Shown here: positions 11,194-22,143 of the stretch, in pieces
Numbering within the stretch: position 1 is the stretch's first letter
How the letters are laid out: every line of letters starts with the position of its first letter
DNA from: Xiphophorus maculatus
Lineage: Eukaryota; Chordata; Actinopteri; Cyprinodontiformes; Poeciliidae
DNA length: 64,000 bases
Assembly: GCF_002775205.1 (NCBI RefSeq)
Contig: NC_036459.1
Span: 7,013,466-7,077,465 of the forward strand
Reading direction: 5' to 3'
The notes under the pieces: model-generated
The model's input: the letters and a program-made list of their open reading frames with translations, nothing else
Database searches by the model: none
Told to the model about the DNA's origin: nothing
Translations under genes and position numbers: made by a program

Positions 11194-14100
11194 ATGACGA
11201 CAAAAAACCGACCAAAGAACAGCGAGAAGAGCGCAGCGCCGAGCCAGGACGATGCGTCCAAGAAAAGCCAGAAGAGCGGAGGCGCCACCAACGGGGTGAG
11301 TGGCCCCGGGCCTCAGGGGCCCCGCTCAGGCAGCTGCCTCGGTCTTCTGGTAAACGCGGTGTTTTACGCCGCAATGATAGGGGCTGCGGGATTTGCAGCT
11401 TTTTATTTACAACAAGTCGTGGAGGAAGTCCGTCAGATCCACGCAGAGCACAAGGAGAGCGCACGGAGAGGCGCGGAGCTGGGTACCAAAATGGAGAACG
11501 TTCTTCAACAGGTGAGTTAAAAATGAAGAGTCGATTAAACATGACTGAAACGTTACGTTATTGTGTGTAGATGGGTTTGTGTAATATATCTAAGGTTGGA
11601 GGCAACTATAAAGATCAAACTCGCTGCTGAATTCTAATTAGTTTTGAATGAAAACCAGTTGAAAACTCTGTAATTATAACTTCACTCGATGTTTTAATAA
11701 TCTGCCGCTGAATTTAAATCTGAACGGGACTTCTTAAAATGAGATTAATTACTTCAGTCTCAAGTGGCAAAACCAAGAGACACCCAACCCTTTGTCTCAG
11801 ATTGTGTGAATGTGAACTAAAACATCCTCTGTTAAAAAAAATATATGCTAAAGCACTTTATTTTATTATTTTTATTCACAAATAATCTAAAAAGCATGGC
11901 TTCTTTTTTGTAGAGCCATCTTTTTGTTACTTTTGCTGGTCTTTTAACGTTTTGCTGAAATTGTAGCAGCTGAAGCTCAGATTTGTTAGAGGACATCTTT
12001 AAAGAGCATTTGGTGTTAGGTCTGGACTTTGACTAGACCTCATTTTCCATGCTCAAGTCTCCTGCCTCTACATTTTTTACCCTGGAGAACTCAAAATACT
12101 CATTTTCTAATCTCCACGGTGGCGTCAAACACGACAGAAAGACAAGGTCATAAGATCAGTTTACAGAATGTAGTTAGATAGCAAATCTTTAAAAATGTCA
12201 TTATGTGCCAAAGATAAACAAAATATATGAATCACAAAAAAAACTCACCTCTACAAACGCTGATATTCACAAAAAAGTGCGAGGTTAGGAACAAAAAGAT
12301 GAGGCCAAGTCTGGCTTTCTTCAGCAAAAAACACTCAAAAGTGGATGAGGATGGTGGAGTCTTAACAATTCAGTTAATCTACTGAACAAGAGTTAATATT
12401 AGAGCTGAAACAATTAATCCCTAACTGTAGTATGTACTGATAAAAAGGCAATTTTTTGAAAGTGCAATTCTCAAAAGTAATTCACATGCATTTTGCATTT
12501 AAGATAAAAAAACAAAACAATGCTTTGTTGCTGCATATTAGGCAATGAAATGTTTATTTCCTTATTCAAAAAGGGAACTTAATTATTTGCATCGTTTAAT
12601 GTATTTGGGTAGACGAGCCTCAGCTTTCCTTCTGCTAGATTCTAATCTCACTTCAACAGCTCAGTCTGCAATTTCTTCTATTGACTTGGATTCCTCCGGT
12701 AGAAACTTCAACTAGGCCGATTTTCTGCCAGTAGTTTTAGCAATGGCAGCAGAAGAAGTTGTGTTGGCCACACCTCCAAATATTGAATGAAGTTGATGCA
12801 GATTTAAGAACAGTTTTCACTGATGCCAGATAAAGTGCAACGCAAAGGTTTTTGCTTTGAATTTAATTTATTTTAATAGTAAAATAATACAAAACATATC
12901 CAGTGGGTTTAACTAAAACCCTTAGCCATCTTGTCAAAATTAAGAAAGAGAGTAATATTCTGTTCTTGTTACTAAAAAGACAAAAAAAAAAATCCAGAAA
13001 AAGGTGAAAATTTAGAGTTTTTTTAATCTAGCAAACCTGCAGGACCTGTTTTTGGTGTTAAGTCTATAATTTACAAATCCCTTGTCTTCAGAAATCTGCT
13101 CATCTCATTAAAATATTGTGTGTTTAGTGTATTGTTTAACAGGTAAAGAAATAAAATAAAATAGTTTTTGGTATTAAAATTTTTCAACTTGACGTTTTTT
13201 GGCCCGCATGCTAAAAGGTTTGGACACCGTTGGCGTAGGACAAGCAGATGGTTTTTACCAGAATGAGCCAATTTCTTCTCCGATTAACTGATTACTCATC
13301 GACTGTTCCCGCGTCTCGTCAAGGTGGAGTCCCTGCGAAGCAACGTGGACGGACTGGAGTCATCGCTGGGCATCACGCGGGTGGAGCTGGAGGCGGCTGT
13401 GAGCCGCATGAAGCGAGCCGAGGTGGAGACCAGGAGGGTGGAGGAGGCGCTCCAGAAGCTGCAGAACAACCTCCTCAGGGACCTGGCGGAGGGCGTCAGG
13501 GAGGTCAAGGAGGCCCGGGAGAAGGACTTCTCCTCTCTGGAGAAAACGGTGGAGGAACGTCTGGCCGAGGTGAGCCAGTCCATCTCCGCCAGCGTGGCCG
13601 AGTTCGCCGAGGGTCAGGGCGAAGCGCAGCGTCAGCTGGCCGACCTCAAAGCCCGCCTGGGCGACACCGCGGACCCCGCGCTCGTCAAACAGGAGCTGTC
13701 CGCCATCGTTGAAGTTGTCGCCGAGATTAAAACGGCCAAACAGGCAGCGGACGCAGCCTCTAGTTCCCTCAGAGACCAGATCGGCGCAGTGAGGGAAGAG
13801 CTCCAGACGCGCAACAAGGAGGTCGCCTCTCTGTCCCAGGAGGTCGAGTCGGTGAGGTCGGTGATGCAAGACGCCGCCGGCAGCCTGAGGCAGGCCCTGT
13901 CTGCGGCGGAGGCCGGGGTTCAGGCCCTGGAGGACCAAACCGCCACCCTGCAGAGCGGCCTGGAGCAGGTCTCCAACGCCGTCCGCACCGTGGAGGAGAA
14001 AGTGAACACGGCGGCGGCTCAGGCTCAGAAAAGATCTGATGATCTAGAGGTCAGGGTTCAATCATCAGAGGAAGGCGGGGAATCACTGACTGCATCGCTG

Positions 14101-14502
14101 TCTGACATTAGCAGCAAGGTGGAGTCGCTGCTCGCTAAATACGACGGACATGAAAGCAGCTTATCTGCACAGGGAGTGGCAGTGGAGAGAGTAAGAACGG
14201 ACCTGAAGCAGGAGCTGGAGGAAATAAAAACCCAAATGGAGGCGCTGGATCAGACTCAGCCACCTGCAGAGGGCTCCACCTTCCTACGGGCAGAGCTGGA
14301 GAGCTTAAAAACTGCAGTGGAAGAAGTGAAAAGCAAAGCAGACACGATAGAAAGCCAAAACCAGGCCATTCACGCCCTGCAAGAGGCGATGCAGGAGACG
14401 ACGCAGGCGCTCGCTGGTTTAGCAGAAGGTCAACGAGATGAAGGACAAAGCGGCCTGGAGGATCTGGAGAAGAGACTGACCGCTTTGGAGGACAGGATGT
14501 AG
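11194..14502 (+). CDS. ckap4: Cytoskeleton-associated protein 4 (CLIMP-63)
   Basis: Coding exons are 11194-11511 and 13324-14502 (CAACAG|GTGAGT donor, CAAG acceptor, phase 0), giving 498 aa; human CKAP4 has 602. Residues 1-47 form a basic, Lys/Ser-rich cytosolic tail, shorter than in mammals. Residues about 49-72 are the single signal-anchor membrane segment. Cys48 just before it matches in position the palmitoylated cysteine of human CKAP4. The rest is a long luminal coiled coil; ALQKLQNNLLRDLAEGVREV and EKDFSSLEKTVEERL closely match human CKAP4. The family anchors ER sheets to microtubules, sets sheet lumen width and can act as a surface receptor. The start is the first ATG, in a fair context (AAAAGATGA). 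The gene converges on ikbip. Confidence 0.95.
11512..13323 (+). other. ckap4 intron, partly transposon-derived
   Basis: The only coding intron of ckap4, 1.8 kb and AT-rich. Its second half holds fragments of the AGGGCTGAAACGATTAATCG-type repeat, one of which ends about 20 bp before the splice acceptor. Confidence 0.6.
12401..13303 (+). repeat. Interrupted copy of the GCTGAAACAATTAATC dispersed repeat
   Basis: The left part (12401-12640) shares AGAGCTGAAACAATTAATCC, a GCATTTTGCATTTAAGA block and an AGGCAATGAAATGTTTA block with the fuller copy at 50329-50817. The right part (about 13259-13303: GAATGAGCCAATTTCTTCTC, then GATTAACTGATTACTCATCGA) matches that family's other end. The sequence between is probably a later insertion. 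I treat the two parts as one old, broken element; this is inference. Confidence 0.5.
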
Positions 14503-14845
14503 ACCACATGAGGCGTTCAAGGGCTTTCAGGATGAGGGGGGAAAAAACACACAGACTACTAGTCATGCAACGCCGCATCAGGATGCCAAAACAGGAGACA
14601 AAACTCCAAGTTACTGTTATGAAGATCTGCTTTCTGGAGCTGGAATCTGATGTCTTGATGCTGCACTTCTTGTTAGAACAAAATAAAAAAAGAGTGAGAA
14701 AAAGCTGACACTCCTGATCTGTGAAGTTCAAATCTACACTCATTCTGCACTGTAGTTTTCTTTTCTTTTACTTTTTTAAACCTCCAATTGCGATTTTAAG
14801 CACTCCTTTGTTTGTTTTAGAAGAATAAAAAAAACAAATGTTTGA
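14503..14845 (+). terminator. ckap4 3' UTR and polyadenylation signal
   Basis: An AATAAA hexamer at 14824-14829 is the best signal, some 320 bp past the stop codon. An earlier AATAAA lies in AAAATAAAAAAAG near 14681. Confidence 0.5.
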
Positions 14846-15611
14846 CCTGAAGCCGTGAATTTTTATTTTAAGGGTGTGAAATTTATAAAATTATGTCTTA
14901 AGTTTTGCTGCTCACCGCACCTTCTTACATTGTAACTATTTTTAGTTACATTTTACAGCCACAAAATTTAGTGTATTTTAACCAACAAAATCTAATTGTT
15001 GCATAATTGTCTGCTTAAATAAAAGCTAAGAAAGGATGTGACGTGCAGCATCAAGCTGTGGGATGCTTCTGTAAGTCACTGTCCTGCAGGGTGACGACCC
15101 AAAATGCACGACCAGAACTACAGTTGATTGGTTTAGTTCAACAAAATATTCACATCTCAAATTTGTCCCAGTCAAACTCCAGTCTAATTTAAAGTCCTGG
15201 GGCCATTTCAATCCAGTCTGACAAAGCGTGAGCAAAAACTTTCAGTCTTAAGCTGATAGACAAATGTGATTGCAATTTCCAAATTACAAAGTTTCCCATT
15301 TGAATTTTTCTGAATTCCAGTTTTTCCCATTTTAACCAGATTTTATAAACCCAAAGTGAGGATTTTCTGAACAAATCAATAGCTAGCGGTCATTATTTGC
15401 TGGTGTTGGATTATCAGGTAGGTTGTTTTTGCAATTTGAAAGAATAGAAATATAATGTGAAATGTTTTTGATGAACGTCTTTCTTCTTACTGTTCAATCA
15501 GATGCAGGAGAAACGAGCTTCTAAACTAGCGAAGCACGCTAGTTTAGATTTGTTTTCTTAAAAATGTTTATTGCAGTAGTTTGACAGGTGATCATCAGAT
15601 AAAATACATAA
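14846..15611. other. Gap between the convergent ckap4 and ikbip 3' ends
   Basis: This AT-rich interval includes the ikbip 3' UTR on the minus strand. I found no exon, RNA gene or clear transposon end in it. Confidence 0.5.
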
Positions 15612-18600
15612 CTATTTTAGGTTTTGCATCTCTCCGATGTCAGATAAATCAGCTATCGCACTGACCTGTTTAGTCGTAACACTTAAATCTCCCTCCACTG
15701 CTGTGAGGTTCAGCAAAGTCTGTCGGAGTTCAGCGATCTCGCGCTCTCTTTCTGACAGATCCTCCGCCAGTCGTCCTATCCTGAGCGTCAAGTCGGACAC
15801 CTGCGGCTCAAACGCTCCGAAGTCTCGTTTAATGGACGCCACCTTCGGTTTGAGGTCTGCGGCGAACGTCAGCGTCCGTACGAGGCGAGCGCGGCCGCTC
15901 TCCAGCTCCCGCAGGCGAGCTGATATCTGGTCGTCCATGGCGACCAGCTCAGGGATTCGCTTGCGGAGCTGGTCGATGGCCTTGGTGTTGCGTTCGGATG
16001 CAGATCGGAGATTGGAAACTCGGTCGACACTGCTGCCCAGGACGTCTCCGATGCGTTTGACCATGCTGCGCTCCACCTGACTGGCTTTGTCCTCCAGATC
16101 TCCAACCTGCGACAACACGGAGTCCAACTCGGACCGCAGACCGTCCATCCGACGCACGTCCGTCCTGACTGAGGAAACCTGCAGAACCAGCACCGGAAAA
16201 TATACGCACAGTTCCACCAATTAGGCGTTAACAAGAAAATAAATACAGGACAAACTAGAGGAATTAAGAGATACACTGCAAAAGCACAAAATGATACCAA
16301 GTATTTTTGCTTAGTTTCTAGTGTAAACATTTTGTGCACTTGAAAACAGACAAAACTAACTTACAATTCGCTTTTCAGCAAGATAACAGTATACTTCAAT
16401 AATTCCTTAATATTGTAAAAAAAAAAGTTCTAGTTCTCCTGGCAGATTATTTCACTTATCACACAGGAAAATGTTTTTATTTCAAATGAAATTTCATCAG
16501 TATTAATGATGTGGAGTTAGAATTTTAATACAATATTTTGGAGTACTATTGTGATTATGATAAAAATGCTAATTAAAAAAAGTATTAACTGCATGACAGA
16601 ATTTATAGCGCCACAAACAGGTTCATATCACTAAACTGCAAATGGAGACTTCAGCTCATCATACTTTCATATTTGCTGATATTTATTGATGCTTTTGTGG
16701 AAAAAATAGAACAACTTTTAATCAGATTTTTTAACATTACAGGGATTTATTGTGGGATATATCAAAAATCAAATAAGAAATTTCTCACAATAAATGATAC
16801 AATAATTCCCCACCTGCATCAATTACATAAAACGAACTCCTCTATCTTTATGAAAAGTTATTTGTAGCTTATTTTCGTCTTATTTCAAGATATTTGCACT
16901 AAGAAGTAAACCAAAAAAAAAACTTGGTTTTGTGTTTTTGCAGTGTATACAACCCTAAAAACACATAAGATTTATATTTCAGACTAGAGTTCATAAGAAA
17001 CATTAAAAACTGATTCAATGTAATGGAGGGTTTTAGTCAACTTTGGGACAGAACTCTTCAAAAGACAATTCTTCTTTAAAACTAGGAAAAAGTTGTGTTA
17101 ATACTGGGAAAATTAATAAAATCATTCACATTTTTCCAGAAACGTATTTGTGAGAAAAAAAACAAAACAATCAAACACACCTTGTTGGCGAAGTCCTTTG
17201 TGATGGCCGAGGTTCGCTCTTCGATTTGCGTCACCGCGTCTCTCAGCGACGTCAAGCTGCCATGGAGCTGATCCCGTTTCTCACTCAGACCGGCGGCCCA
17301 GTCGCTCAGCTGGATGACGTCCCGCTCCAGAACCTCCAGGCGGGGCTGCAGGTTCCCCCGCTGGGCCGCGAGACCCTCCAGCATCTGCTGCACGGCTTCA
17401 CACTGAAACAGGAAGTACAGTTCACCACCCAGAAGAAACAAATGTAAACAAAGGGGAGGGGAAAAAAAGGGACTTTTTTCTCTTTTCACACAGTAAAATT
17501 CAAGCATTTTAAAGGTGAGTTTTCAAACTCTTCCAGCACCAAACTGGACTAAGAAACAATGCAAATGAACTAAAAATAAAGAAAATTTCAATTCACTATT
17601 ATATGATTTCATTTGTTACTTTTGTTTATGTTTTGTGGTATTATTCTATATCCTACAGCAGGGACAAGATACAGTAAAATATAACAAGATTTTACATTTT
17701 CAAATGTCCATACCTGACCTGACTGGTCCGAGAACAAAACACAAATTTAACAACAAAATGAAAAAACTAATTTTATTTCCTTTACACCGATCAATAAGTC
17801 ACTGAAAAATTATGAATAAATATTCATTATATCGAAACAACTCAAACAAATCATTGGTAAAAGACATTCTTGCTCAAATTAAATGCAAAAATATATATAC
17901 AAAGAAAGTAAGAAAAAGATTTCTTAAAAAATATTCTCGTCACGTTTTCTGGCATTTAGTAAATATAAATAATTTTGGTAACTCTCAATAACCTAAAACA
18001 AAATAAATTTAGTCTGATTTAACTTCAGACAGTGAGGAAAAAAAATATATTTTCAATTGGTTTTATTTTTCTTTCTAAAATGATTTTTTTATTGACTCAA
18101 CTCAAGCAAAATGCTTAAATTTTTCAGTGCTTGAAAATAAATGAAAAACAATAAGTGTTGCTTTTGACATCTGCATGACTGACGTCAAATGTTTAATCAG
18201 TGCTATGAACTCGATAGTACAGTAACAACGTCTGAGGTAAATAAGTAAAATAAAACACTTGAGCAAACTAAAAAAACAACAAGAGAAAACATTAGAAAAG
18301 GACACTGGCGATCCTCCTTTAAATTAGTCATTCTGTAACGTCAGTAAAAAAATATTTTTGTTATTGTTTAACCTGTCAATTATTCTGCAGATTTTTCATT
18401 TAAACCTTTTAATACAATATTTAAAATGCAAATAAACAATTCAATTCCACGTTTAGAGAAGAACATTAACATTTTATTATCTAAAATTCAATAACGGCAT
18501 TTCTCTAGGGAACTCTTATTTGCAGCTAAAATAAATACTTCTAACATCAACATATGAAAAGCTCAGATTTTTCTGCTTGACTTCACACTAACACATTGTA

Positions 18601-21428
18601 GGACTGATCTATTTATTATTTTTGGATTAACCGATTAATAACTGGATAGCAAAACATGGTTTGTAACAGAGTGAAGCTAAAACTAACAACAAAGGAGACA
18701 ACAGATTTTTTTTGTCTTAAATGAAAAAATCCTATATCTTCTGTACAATTTTGGTTTAATTCCTGCTCTGAGTATGTTATTTATTTGTAAATGTATTTAT
18801 TGTTTATTTATTGTTAAGTATTTTTGGTCTAGTTTCTAGTGAAGATATGACAAAACTAACTTACAAGCAACTTTTTAGCAGGATATAGGGGCTTGTTTTA
18901 AGTAAATAGTGATTAAAAAGAACTTGTTCTATTGGCAGATAAATTAACTTACAACATGTGAAAATGTCTTAAATAATCTGCCAATGGAACAAGGACTTAT
19001 TCATCAATATTAAGGAATTATTTACTTATTTTAAGTAAACAATATCTTGCTAAAAAGTAACTTGTAAGATGTTTTTGTCTTATTTCAAGTTTACTAAGAT
19101 ACTAAGATATTTACACTAGAAACTAGACCAAAAATACTTGGTAAGATTTTGTGTTTTTGCAGCAAAATTAGTTGACCATTACTTTAAAAAACACAAAAAC
19201 ACGATTAATCACAATTAATTGTTTCAGAACTAGAAAAAGCTAAAGCTGCACATCCACCTGATCAGAGACGAATTCAGCTTTGACTGCAACAAAAACGGTT
19301 CTACAAAGTATCACAAACACTTTTTAGAGTTTTAACTGTAAAGCCTGATTAATCACGATTAATCGTTTCAGCCCTAAACGTCATCATGATGATGTTCAGT
19401 CAGTTCGCTCAGCTCTTCCTCCAGCCACGGCTCCTCCTCTTCGTCCTTCCACTCCTCATCCTCCAAAGTGCCGGAGTCAGTCAGGGTCCCGCCTCCGTCT
19501 CCCCTCAGTACCATGGTGAGTTCACGGACCGCCTCTTTGACCACGGACAGCTCGTTCTTCATCTTCAGGATGCTGTTGTGGGCTTGCAGGCGGTCCAGCT
19601 CCTGCCTGATCTCCAGGATCTCGTTCAGAGCTTTCAGCATGCTGTCCTCGGCGCCGAACACCTGCAGCGTCACTTCCTCCAAACGCTTCTCCGCCCCGCT
19701 CAGGTCGCCGTTCAGCTTCAGGATGGAGCGCACCGCCTCCTCCACCTTCGGCAGCTGCTCCTCGCATTGCTGGGCGCGGGGGATGTGCTCCTGGAGTTCA
19801 GAGGTCAGCTCGGCCTCCCTCTTGCTCAGGCTGCCGATCTGCTCCTGCAGCTTGTGGATCTGCTTGGTGTTCCAGTCCAGGTGCTCCTGCGCCCGCTTGG
19901 CGTCGTCCTCCTCCGTCCGCTCCAGAACGCGGGCGTTCCTCTTCGTGCTGTCCTCCAGCTCCTCCAGCCTTTTTGCCAGCGCCTGGGCCCTCCGCTCGGC
20001 CTCGTTCACCCGCTCCGTGGCGCCAGCGTGTGCCTCCCGTGACTCGGCCTTCAGGGCCGCCAGGTCCGCGGTGACGGCGGCCAGCCGCTCCTGCCACGTC
20101 TCCGTCACGTTCAGGAAGCGGGCATTGACCGCCTGCAGGTCGCGGGACGCCGAGTTCTCGTCGGCCTGCATCGCCATGGCGACGGCGTGGAGGGCGGAGA
20201 TGTCCTTCTGAAGTCTGGTTGCCGTGGAGACGGTAGAGAGCGCCTCCTGAAGGTCGTCCTCGGATGCGACGAGCTGCAGCCGCAACACAGAAAATGAGCT
20301 CGGTTTCTGTGGAGCTCTTTGACTCTTTCAGGAGTGACACTGAATGCAGTGTTGCCAGATTGGGTGGGGTTTCACCCAACTGGGCTGATTTCAACACATC
20401 TGGCTGTAAAAACTAGCTTTGGGTGTTTTTTTTTTTTTTACAAAGCGATCAGAGAAATTCTTTCTAAATTGTTATTGTGTGGCAGAAAAGAACAAAACGT
20501 TTAATAAAATGCGATACTATTGCACTTACCTCATTAGTTCATTTATTTTTAACCTCTAGAATCTGTCAAATATGACATCATCAATGATTAGTCAACAGTT
20601 AACCAAGTGTCATTATGTAGTAGTGTTGTAAAACACAAATCCCAGGGCAACATCTTAAACTAAAATAACACACAGCTACAAAAAACTCAAGTCTGATTGT
20701 AGTCGAAGAGTCTTAAGTCCTTCGCAGTCCCAACAGGATCAGCTTCTGGTCAGAATATAATAAAGAACAACAAAAAATTCCACAAATTGTCACAAATCTG
20801 AACGTAGTCGACGACGGCTGGAAACTGTCGGATCTGGCAACCCTGCTGCTGTGGCGGCCCAAACCAGCCGCATAGTTTGCTTATTACTTTACTATTACGA
20901 CGACTCGGGTTAAATTACACTAAGCTTTAAAATTAAACGAAAATATCTGTAAATTTCAGACATTTTGAGAGAAACGGCCTCTTAAGTTAGCAGCTGCTTC
21001 CCTCTAACTCCACCCGTACCTTTTTGGAAACTTTCACCATCTCTTCCTCCATGTCCAGCAGCCTGGAGGTTTTCCCGTGCAGAGCTTTATACTTTTCTTC
21101 CATTAGAGAAAACCTCTCATTCTGCTGCAGCACCACCCTGAAACACAAAACGCACTCAGCCAAGGAACAACACACAAAGGAAGATTAATTTAAAAACTAT
21201 AAATGTGCTAACTTACCAGCTCAAAACCCCGCATGCTACTAGCGACAGTAAACACATCAAACCTTTAATGTCGGGACCCGAGGACGTTTTATTTGCCCCA
21301 CTGTTCTCTCCGTCTTCCGTTTTCGCTTTTTGTGCGTCACCTTTACCGTTTGCAGGTGAATTTTGCGGCATTTCATCGTTTTGCTTTTGAGATTGCGTCT
21401 TTTTCCTCTGTTTAATTTCCGTAGGCAT
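15612..21428 (-). CDS. ikbip: IKBKB-interacting protein, long-spliced isoform
   Basis: Exons, in transcript order: 21217-21428, 21020-21137, 17181-17402, 15612-16178; 372 aa. Residues 1-55 are a Lys/Gln/Glu-rich cytosolic tail and about 56-74 a single membrane segment (LMCLLSLVACGVLSWVVL). The rest is luminal coiled coil. The last exon matches human IKBIP well, for example VRTDVRRM, IGDVLGSSVDRVSNLR, TFAADLKPKV and VSDLTLRIGRL. Human IKBIP is an ER membrane protein that binds IKK-beta and promotes cell death as a p53 target. All junctions are GT-AG and keep frame. In human, IKBIP shares a divergent promoter with APAF1; here no apaf1 exon is seen upstream and arfgap3 lies there instead. The intron of about 2 kb before the third exon contains the other isoform's last exon. 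Confidence 0.93.
16274..16945. mobile_element. Foldback MITE, copy A (ends CACTGCAAAA)
   Basis: The left end reads CACTGCAAAAGCACAAAATG and the right end TTGTGTTTTTGCAGTG, flanked by TA on both sides, as for TA-target elements. It lies in the last ikbip intron. Parts of the inner arms (CAAGTATTTTT, TAGTTTCTAGTGTAAA, ACTAACTTACAA) recur in copies at 18814 and 30277. At about 670 bp it is longer than the others, probably through an internal insertion. No open frame. Confidence 0.7.
18590..19376 (-). mobile_element. AGGGCTGAAACGATTAATCG-type element split by a foldback MITE
   Basis: Read on the minus strand it starts at 19376 with TAGGGCTGAAACGATTAATC, repeats an ATTAATTGTGATTAATCG block, then runs into AATGGTCAACTAATTTTG. 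It resumes beyond the inserted MITE with a TTTCATTTAAGACAAAAAA block and ends near 18590 after ATTAATCGGTTAATCC. These blocks occur in the same order in the copy at 50329-50817. Its first three bases form the stop codon of the ikbip alternative isoform. Confidence 0.6.
18814..19163. mobile_element. Foldback MITE, copy B, nested
   Basis: The element is close to a long palindrome: GTATTTTTGGTCTAGTTTCT and AACTTACAAGCAACTTTTTA on the left reappear as inverse complements on the right (AGAAACTAGACCAAAAATAC, TAAAAAGTAACTTGTAAG). The outer tip ends TTTTGTGTTTTTGC. It interrupts the older element at 18590-19376 and is therefore younger than it. Confidence 0.75.
19374..21428 (-). CDS. ikbip: IKBKB-interacting protein, alternative terminal-exon isoform
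   Basis: Exons 21217-21428 and 21020-21137 are joined to a single large terminal exon, 19374-20273 (CTGCAG acceptor), giving 409 aa. The 299-aa segment matches the alternative C-terminus of human IKBIP: ASEDDLQEAL, LNVTETW, LEDSTKRNARVLER, EAVRSILKLNGDL and NSILKMKNEL have clear counterparts. Near the C-terminus it is acidic (Glu/Asp-rich) and ends HHHDDV. The stop TAG and all following 3' UTR lie in a transposon-derived sequence (see 18590-19376). The choice between this exon and the two-exon alternative depends on polyadenylation versus splicing. Both ends are shared with human, so the switch is old. Confidence 0.92.
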
Positions 21429-21640
21429 TTCGCAGTTATAAAATCCCGCTTTTAAACTATCGTTACCTGGCTTTAATCTTTAGAAATACAGTCAGTTATT
21501 CCATATGAAGCAGGACAAATTCATAGTGAATTAAGCGACAAATATCTGATTTTCCCAGCGGAGATTAGCTAAAGTTACCGCTACTGATCCCAGGAAAAGT
21601 GCTGCCTTCATGGGAAATTGGTCAATTTAAATTCAAACTG
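21429..21640 (-). promoter_or_regulatory. ikbip promoter and 5' UTR region
   Basis: The minus-strand gene begins at an ATG in good context (GAAATGC). Upstream DNA has modest CG content and a TTATAAAATCCCGC stretch close to the ATG. No gene is seen on the plus strand going rightwards, where human has APAF1. Confidence 0.35.
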
Positions 21641-22143
21641 TTGTGGTTGTACCAAAGCAGTACAACTAATACACTAGTAGTTGCGCGAGTCTTTAGTTCC
21701 GTCTTAAGTCGTAAACAACTATTCCATACCTAGTTTAAAATCTTAGTTACTCTTTCATTGTGTTCACACAAGGTATAGCAGTGCCAAATAGCAAAAGTTC
21801 CGACAGAGCAGGAGCTTCCATGAACGCAGCAGCAAGCCACGTTGGCGAGAGAATTTGTTACGAATTTCATCAATATTAAAAGCATTTATTTGAATATTTT
21901 AGGTACAAATAAATTAATTAAAAGTCATAATAGAAAGACAACTATTTTGATAAGGATTATATTAAAAAGCTGCCATTTTAATAGATTATTTAAAGTGATT
22001 TCTAGTCTATTCTTAGTTTTTCTTTGGTTTGCAAAATTTAACTTTTTTGCCTACATGCAAAATCCCACTTGCTCAAAAAATATAACAGAAAAGTTCAGGC
22101 ATATCAAATTTGAGTCAAAAATGGACATAATGATCATCAGTAG

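Noticed and set aside
10929-11542. Minus-strand frames opposite the ckap4 first exon and 5' UTR
   Set aside because: CG-rich promoter shadow; no conserved features.
13360-13938. Minus-strand frame of 192 codons within ckap4 exon 2
   Set aside because: Shadow of the CG-rich coding exon; ckap4 matches its family in the plus frame.
14135-14743. Minus-strand frame of 202 codons over the ckap4 3' end
   Set aside because: Overlaps coding sequence and 3' UTR in antisense, with no family similarity.
19386-20211. Plus-strand frames of 218 and 247 codons
   Set aside because: Antisense shadows of the ikbip alternative exon; Leu/Gln- and Ser/Arg-rich from reading coiled-coil codons backwards.
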